From assembly GCF_965219885.1 (NCBI RefSeq), contig NZ_CBDCOT010000007.1, forward strand, positions 463,084 through 527,083: a stretch of 64,000 bases of DNA, read 5' to 3'. This document shows positions 59,714 through 64,000 of the stretch, one piece after another (the first letter of the stretch is position 1; every line of letters begins with the position of its first letter). Made by a program: the position numbers and the translations under genes. A model generated the notes under the pieces. It saw only the letters and a program-made list of their open reading frames with translations. It did not search any database and was not told where the DNA came from. The stretch comes from Curvivirga sp965219885. Its GTDB lineage: Bacteria; Pseudomonadota; Alphaproteobacteria; UBA8366; Aestuariispiraceae.

Positions 59714-60143
59714 GCAACCTTCAGCAAATGTGACTTATGAAAAGTCCTCTTTCACCCCCTCCAAGGTACTTACAGTTTTGTCAGAAGGTATGGTTTTGAC
59801 AGGGAATGTGGCCTCTAAGGGGGATATGCATGTAGATGGCGATGTAACCGGCGACATCCATTCTTATCGCTTGACCATTGGTGAAAAAGCAACTGTCAAC
59901 GGGTCTTTATTTGGTGATGAAATCATTGTTTCAGGTCATGTGAAGGGCGAAATTACAGGGCGCGTTGTTCGTTTGACATCTACTGCAGATGTGACAGGTG
60001 ATATCAATCACGATAGTTTGTCTATTGAAGCAGGGGCCCATCTACAAGGTCTGTGTAAGCGTGGAAACCCGATCACTTATTCGGTGAATGGAAAAGCTGT
60101 TATAGAGGCTGCAATCTCTAATTCTACCCTAGAATTAGACTAA
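59697..60143 (+). CDS. Bactofilin
   Basis: 148-residue cytoskeletal polymer protein. The ATG at 59697 lies inside the end of the M23 gene (17-bp overlap), so translation is coupled. The core (about residues 30-125) is the hydrophobic beta-helix repeat, with repeated G-x-hydrophobic patterns (GDMHVDGDVTGDIHSYRLTI, then SGHVKGEITGRVVRL). The N-terminal tail is Ser/Lys-rich and may bind the membrane. In other alphaproteobacteria and Helicobacter, bactofilins position an M23 hydrolase to shape the cell. A terminator follows. Confidence 0.93.
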   Translation: MSTKDKQPSANVTYEKSSFTPSKVLTVLSEGMVLTGNVASKGDMHVDGDVTGDIHSYRLTIGEKATVNGSLFGDEIIVSGHVKGEITGRVVRLTSTADVTGDINHDSLSIEAGAHLQGLCKRGNPITYSVNGKAVIEAAISNSTLELD

Positions 60144-60150
60144 CCAAATG

Positions 60151-60176
60151 AAAGAGCCGGAAGTGGCTCTTTTTTA
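60151..60176 (+). terminator. Terminator of M23-bactofilin operon
   Basis: AAAGAGCC (60151-60158) / GGCTCTTT (60165-60172), 6-nt loop, T-run to 60175. Overlaps the stop codon of the convergent threonine dehydratase gene. Confidence 0.88.
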
Positions 60177-61151
60177 TTCAGCTAGTATAGATCGATACAT
60201 TTCATCATCTACATTTCCACCGGATAGAACGATTATTGTGGTTTTATCTTTTGTGTCGATTTTACCAGCTAACAGTGCCGCTAATGCAACGACGCCACCT
60301 GGTTCTACAACGAGTTTCAAATCTCTAAAGGCGATACGCATAGCATGTTTCACCTCCTCATCTGTGACAGATAATCCACCACTTAATCGGTTCTGATTGA
60401 TTGGGAAGGTAATCTTGCCAGGAGATGGAGAAAGGAGGGCGTCACAAATAGAGCGTGCTGACGGGTCATTTTCTTCATAACAACCCGTTTCAAGTGATCG
60501 TTTCGTATCATCGAAATCAGCAGGCTCAACACCATAGAGTTTGGTTTCTGGAAACGTTTCTGCCATTGCAAGGCATAAACCAGCCATGAGGCCTCCACCG
60601 CCACATGGCGATAGAAGTTGATCCGGATCGATGCCCATTGCTTTGCAATCTTCGGCAATTTCGAGACCAGCGGTACCTTGTCCGGTAAGGGTTAATTCTG
60701 CATCATAAGGTTTGATTAAATAGCTGCCTCGCTCTTCCTGAACCTTAAGACCGATTGCTTCGCGATCCTCATTATACCGATCATAAAGAATAACCTCTGC
60801 ACCATAAGCGCGTGTATTTTCAATTTTAATCTTGGGGGCATCCGCAGGCATAATGATAACTGCAGGAATGCCAGCAAGCTGTGCGGCATGTGCGACACCT
60901 TGGGCATGATTACCTGATGAGAAGGCAACAACCCCTTTTTTCTTTTGCTGATCAGATAGTGCATTGATGGTATTTATGGCACCACGAAACTTGAAGGAAC
61001 CCGTTTTTTGTAAGCATTCTGGTTTAAATAAAGCCCGACCACCTAGTTTTTCATTTATGAAAGGTGACTCAATCAAAGATGTACGTGTTGCATATCCTTT
61101 GATGCGGCTAGCTGCTGTTACTATATCCGCAAAATTTGCTGTATCTGACAT
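60174..61151 (-). CDS. Threonine/serine dehydratase (PLP, TdcB/serine racemase-like)
   Basis: 325-residue fold-type II PLP enzyme. The Schiff-base Lys54 lies in TGSFKFRGA; the asparagine/serine loop is SSGNHAQGVA; the phosphate-binding glycine loop is CGGGGLMAGL. No C-terminal ACT-like regulatory domain, so it is the short catabolic or racemase-like type rather than biosynthetic IlvA. It deaminates threonine to 2-oxobutyrate or serine to pyruvate. The ATG at 61151 is preferred to the TTG at 61166, which overlaps the upstream HAD stop. Operon with the haloacid dehalogenase gene (7-bp gap). Confidence 0.88.
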   Translation of the reverse strand: MSDTANFADIVTAASRIKGYATRTSLIESPFINEKLGGRALFKPECLQKTGSFKFRGAINTINALSDQQKKKGVVAFSSGNHAQGVAHAAQLAGIPAVIIMPADAPKIKIENTRAYGAEVILYDRYNEDREAIGLKVQEERGSYLIKPYDAELTLTGQGTAGLEIAEDCKAMGIDPDQLLSPCGGGGLMAGLCLAMAETFPETKLYGVEPADFDDTKRSLETGCYEENDPSARSICDALLSPSPGKITFPINQNRLSGGLSVTDEEVKHAMRIAFRDLKLVVEPGGVVALAALLAGKIDTKDKTTIIVLSGGNVDDEMYRSILAE

Positions 61152-61158
61152 TGTAAAA

Positions 61159-61842
61159 TTAACCAATTAAAGTTGGAAGTTTTTCAAGATTTTTTAAAAT
61201 TGCTTTTGGGCGACCCGAAAGGCCTTCAGGTGGTTGATTGAAACGATTCACCCAAACCACATTGAAGCCAAAATGAGCAGCACCCGCTACATCCCATGCA
61301 TTGGATGATACAAAACAAATTTCATGAGGTTGAATATATAAATGATCAACAGACATCTGATAGACGCGTGGATCAGGCTTAAATACACCAATATCATCTA
61401 CGGAATGAATTTCATTTAATAGAGGTGTAATACGTGCTGACTGTGCTGCAGCTTCTAACATCTTGGGAGAGCCGTTAGACAAAATAACACGCTTTAACTT
61501 CTTATCTCTTAAAGCCGATAGCATTTCTGGAACTTCTGGATAGGCTTCTAATTCCCAATAAAGGCTAAGTAATTTTTTCTTTAATTCCGGTGAGTCTAGA
61601 TTAACCGCAGCCATCGCATAAGCTAACCCATCCTGAGTAATATCCCAGAAGTCGCGATAATCGCGCATAAGACTTCGTAACCAAGTATATTCAAGTTGTT
61701 TCTGACGCCAGATATGGGAGAGCGCATCTGCTTTATCTCCCAAATCATCTTTGCATTTTGCTGCAGCTGCATGAACATTAAATAGGGTGCCGTAAGCATC
61801 AAAAATACATGCTTTGATGCCTTTTAGGATTGGTTCGTTCAT
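61159..61842 (-). CDS. Haloacid dehalogenase type II
   Basis: 227-residue HAD hydrolase of the L-2-haloacid dehalogenase class. The nucleophile Asp15 is in FDAYGTLFNVHAAA; RQKQLEYTWLRSLM, LSNGSPKML, FKPDPRVYQ and SSNAWDVAGAAHFGF are the type II signature segments, with the catalytic Arg and Lys conserved. It removes halogen from short 2-haloacids with inversion, although many relatives serve other dephosphorylation or detoxification roles. Starts 32 bp after slt and is followed directly by the threonine dehydratase gene on the same strand. Confidence 0.88.
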   Translation of the reverse strand: MNEPILKGIKACIFDAYGTLFNVHAAAAKCKDDLGDKADALSHIWRQKQLEYTWLRSLMRDYRDFWDITQDGLAYAMAAVNLDSPELKKKLLSLYWELEAYPEVPEMLSALRDKKLKRVILSNGSPKMLEAAAQSARITPLLNEIHSVDDIGVFKPDPRVYQMSVDHLYIQPHEICFVSSNAWDVAGAAHFGFNVVWVNRFNQPPEGLSGRPKAILKNLEKLPTLIG

Positions 61843-61874
61843 TTCCTATATATTTCCTTCCGCCCCAATTAATC

Positions 61875-63905
61875 TTAGTTACTTAAAGTTGGGTCTACCA
61901 CGTGATTAAGCATATCCAAGGTTAGCTCACGGGAAGGTTCCCCAAATTTCTGTTTATAGACTAACAGATTCTCCGAAACACGTTGTACATAGTTTCGTGT
62001 TTCTTCAAATGGTATCATCTCTATCCAATCAATCATTTCTTCAATTCTTACGCGCGGATCTCCATTTTGATTGACCCAGCGTTTCACACGGCTTGGGCCT
62101 GCATTATATCCTGCGAAAGCCATAGGGAGAGAACCATCAAAACGTTGTATCAGTCCAGAAAGATAAGATTGTCCTATCGTAATATTGTAGAGAGGGTCTG
62201 TGGTTAAGCGCTTTTTATTATATTTTAGACGAACACGTTTGGCTTGCCTTTTAGCTGTCGCTGGCATGAGCTGCATCATACCAAGTGCGCCTGCTGAACT
62301 CTTTGCTTTGGGGTAAAATGCACTTTCCTGTCTGATAATTGAATGTACGATTGGACTATGTAGGAAGTTTTCACCTTCGATTGGGAAGATTGGGTATCCA
62401 TCTTCATATAAGGTAACGTGCTTTTTGTCCGCTTGGCGTGCGGTATAGACTGCTAAATCATTTCGTCCGATAGATTTACTTAATGCAGCAATAAATTGAA
62501 ATTCATTTTCTTCATCGGCCTGCCACATCAAGGCTTGGGTGAAGCGTTTTACAATTTTATCTTCGTCAAGTTGATCCATTATCACAATGGCTTCAGCTAG
62601 TTCGTTATGAGCCACGTCAGGTTGGATTGCGAATTCTTGCGGAACATATTTCGGCGCAGTTTTTGGAATTTGAGAATCCTTTGGCAATTTCCCTATTGCA
62701 AGTTGCCCGTAGAAACGGTGAGAGAATGTCGCCGCATTTTTAAAGCTTTCCAATGCTTTGTCTTGATTGTCTAATGCCTCATATGCGCGTCCAATCCAAT
62801 ATGTAGCGCGAGATAAGGAGACGGGAAAGCTGACTTTCCGTTCCATATTTTGAAAATGTAATAACGCATCTTCGGGTTTATGAAGATATTGTAAGGCGAT
62901 CCAGCCTGCGAACCATTCTGCGTCTGCATAAGCATAGCCACTTGTATTGCTATGATCTGCAGCAATTTTATAAGCGAGATCGAATTTCTTTTCACGGACA
63001 GCCCAACGTGCAACTTTTCGACGTTGTTTCCACCAATATCCTGCTTGATCTTTTTCCTGTTCCGGGTTTCTTAAAAGTTCAAGTGAATCCTCATATCGAC
63101 CTTTGCGAAGGCGCCACCGTAATCTTTCATAAGCCAAGCCGGGATGATCCTTTAGGTGTCTAGGAACTTGGCGAATGGCATAATCAACGCCTCCCGAACG
63201 CCGACGCAACTTGATGCGGGCTTGTGCCAGTTTAGCATAATCATTTGAGACACGGCGAGATTGACGAGTCGCGCTACCAGTGAAACCTTTCCATAGAAGG
63301 AACTCTAGTCGCGCTAGATGATCTTCTTTCGTAAGCCACTTTTTATATGGGCGCAGAATTGCTTTTTCGTCCACAGGTAGCATATCACGTTCACGCCAAG
63401 CCTCGCGGATTAAGTTTTTCGCTTTTTCTTTACGTCCATCCTCTATTAAGGCACGTGCGTAGTGGATCACCCCTTTCACGGTATAGGGATCATGGGATCG
63501 AAACCATTCAAGAAGATCGCTTTTAGGAGTAGACGCTTTAATCGCGTTTTCAGCAGACCGATGTAATGTTCGAATACCTGGCCAATCATGATGCGTTAAA
63601 ATGAAATCGGATATTTCATTGAAACTCGCTTTATTGTTTTTGTATTGATAGTAAGTCCATTTTAGAACTTGTTCAGGTAATTCATTCTCTGCTTTGCGCG
63701 CTCGATTAAAGGCATAATCCCATTTATTATTGTCGGCTGCTTGAAAGGCTTTTTCATAGAGGTTGAGATCGACTTTTGAAAGAGATGCAGCGTTTGTGAT
63801 GCTAGGTAGGGTTAGGCTCGCAGCAATTACAGCGCTGAAGCTTAGACGTTTTAAATGCCTTGAGCTTGATATGGTTTTTGTAAATGCCCCAGTTGAAAAG
63901 ATCAT
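61875..63905 (-). CDS. slt: Soluble lytic murein transglycosylase
   Basis: 676-residue periplasmic enzyme that cleaves peptidoglycan glycan strands to 1,6-anhydro products. Signal peptide LKRLSFSAVIAASLTLPSIT ends before ASL. A long superhelical region of paired helices (about residues 45-480) leads to the SLT goose-lysozyme-like domain, with catalytic Glu527 in RQESAFYPKAKS, then GALGMMQLMPATA and NAGPSRVKRW. Length and layout match Slt70-type proteins. The 95 bp upstream contain no complete gene, only a short non-coding-looking stretch to the window end. Confidence 0.93.
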   Translation of the reverse strand: MIFSTGAFTKTISSSRHLKRLSFSAVIAASLTLPSITNAASLSKVDLNLYEKAFQAADNNKWDYAFNRARKAENELPEQVLKWTYYQYKNNKASFNEISDFILTHHDWPGIRTLHRSAENAIKASTPKSDLLEWFRSHDPYTVKGVIHYARALIEDGRKEKAKNLIREAWRERDMLPVDEKAILRPYKKWLTKEDHLARLEFLLWKGFTGSATRQSRRVSNDYAKLAQARIKLRRRSGGVDYAIRQVPRHLKDHPGLAYERLRWRLRKGRYEDSLELLRNPEQEKDQAGYWWKQRRKVARWAVREKKFDLAYKIAADHSNTSGYAYADAEWFAGWIALQYLHKPEDALLHFQNMERKVSFPVSLSRATYWIGRAYEALDNQDKALESFKNAATFSHRFYGQLAIGKLPKDSQIPKTAPKYVPQEFAIQPDVAHNELAEAIVIMDQLDEDKIVKRFTQALMWQADEENEFQFIAALSKSIGRNDLAVYTARQADKKHVTLYEDGYPIFPIEGENFLHSPIVHSIIRQESAFYPKAKSSAGALGMMQLMPATAKRQAKRVRLKYNKKRLTTDPLYNITIGQSYLSGLIQRFDGSLPMAFAGYNAGPSRVKRWVNQNGDPRVRIEEMIDWIEMIPFEETRNYVQRVSENLLVYKQKFGEPSRELTLDMLNHVVDPTLSN

Positions 63906-64000
63906 AACCCATCCATCTATTTTCTAATTGTGGCGGTAGTATGACTGAATTCGCTATTCACGCAAAGAACAGTTTCAAGAAAATTCCAAGTAAGTCATAG

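Noticed and set aside
63941..64000. ATG followed by 19 codons and TAG at the window edge
   Set aside because: Too short, no domain and no supporting context. It lies in the upstream region of slt; the next gene probably begins outside the window.
1..64000. CRISPR arrays, insertion sequences, prophage or rRNA
   Set aside because: No regularly spaced repeats, no transposase or integrase motifs and no rRNA-like stretch were seen on either strand.

Overview
The window reads as a chromosomal segment of a Gram-negative, probably marine, heterotrophic alphaproteobacterium of moderate-to-low GC (about 40-45% by eye). Alphaproteobacterial markers include DUF1127 and DUF2842 proteins, an IalB-family protein, GcvA-type LysR, a glnB-glnA unit behind a sigma-54 promoter, a bactofilin/M23 pair and PAS_5-type proteins. 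tRNA-His keeps the G-1:C73 pair, which argues against the Rhizobiales/Rhodobacterales/Caulobacterales lineage that lost it and favours a Rhodospirillales- or Kiloniellales-like group. I cannot name the genus. There are no insertion sequences, prophage genes, rRNA or CRISPR arrays. Genes are dense on both strands.

0-17 kb: acetoacetyl-CoA reductase phbB, Nudix hydrolase, two EamA transporters, HAD phosphatase, GcvA-like LysR divergent from a DUF1127 gene with a highly structured 3' UTR, an asparaginase/quinone reductase/methyltransferase operon, a SpoU methyltransferase, IalB protein, rlmN, a small orphan immunity-like ORF, argG, GAF protein, LysE/ArgO exporter and gamma-glutamyltransferase. 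17-33 kb: HD and NlpC/P60 pair, cytosolic histidine kinase, DUF2842, CheZ-like phosphatase, stand-alone RAM domain, RhlE-type helicase, isochorismatase and alpha/beta hydrolases, lipoprotein, parE, YciA-like thioesterase, PAS/degenerate-GGDEF/EAL protein, glnBA, aminotransferase. 33-36.7 kb: tRNA-His, GyrI-like and DUF1801 proteins, DUF2975 membrane protein with a YozG-type HTH, PAS histidine kinase.

36.7-47.2 kb is the most unusual locus. It holds a 2-oxoglutarate/Fe(II) oxygenase, two amino-acid-type binding proteins, one permease with no ATPase, a GlxA-type regulator, two tandem PAS_5 paralogues, a 1025-residue kinase/M23/class III PLP fusion, and an ornithine-type decarboxylase. Two of these genes (oxygenase and decarboxylase) have their Shine-Dalgarno sites buried in long hairpins. 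I infer a catabolic or remodelling route for a hydroxylated or phosphorylated amino compound under RNA-level control.

47.3-49.4 kb encodes beta-carbonic anhydrase, an SbtB-like PII protein and SbtA-type bicarbonate permease: an inorganic-carbon module in an apparent heterotroph. 51.5-55.5 kb pairs a non-pyrrolysine MttB-family methyltransferase with a dimethylglycine-dehydrogenase-like flavoprotein, suggesting methylated-amine or betaine use. 55.8-64 kb has a HAMP/PAS histidine kinase, the M23-bactofilin pair, threonine dehydratase, haloacid dehalogenase and soluble lytic transglycosylase.
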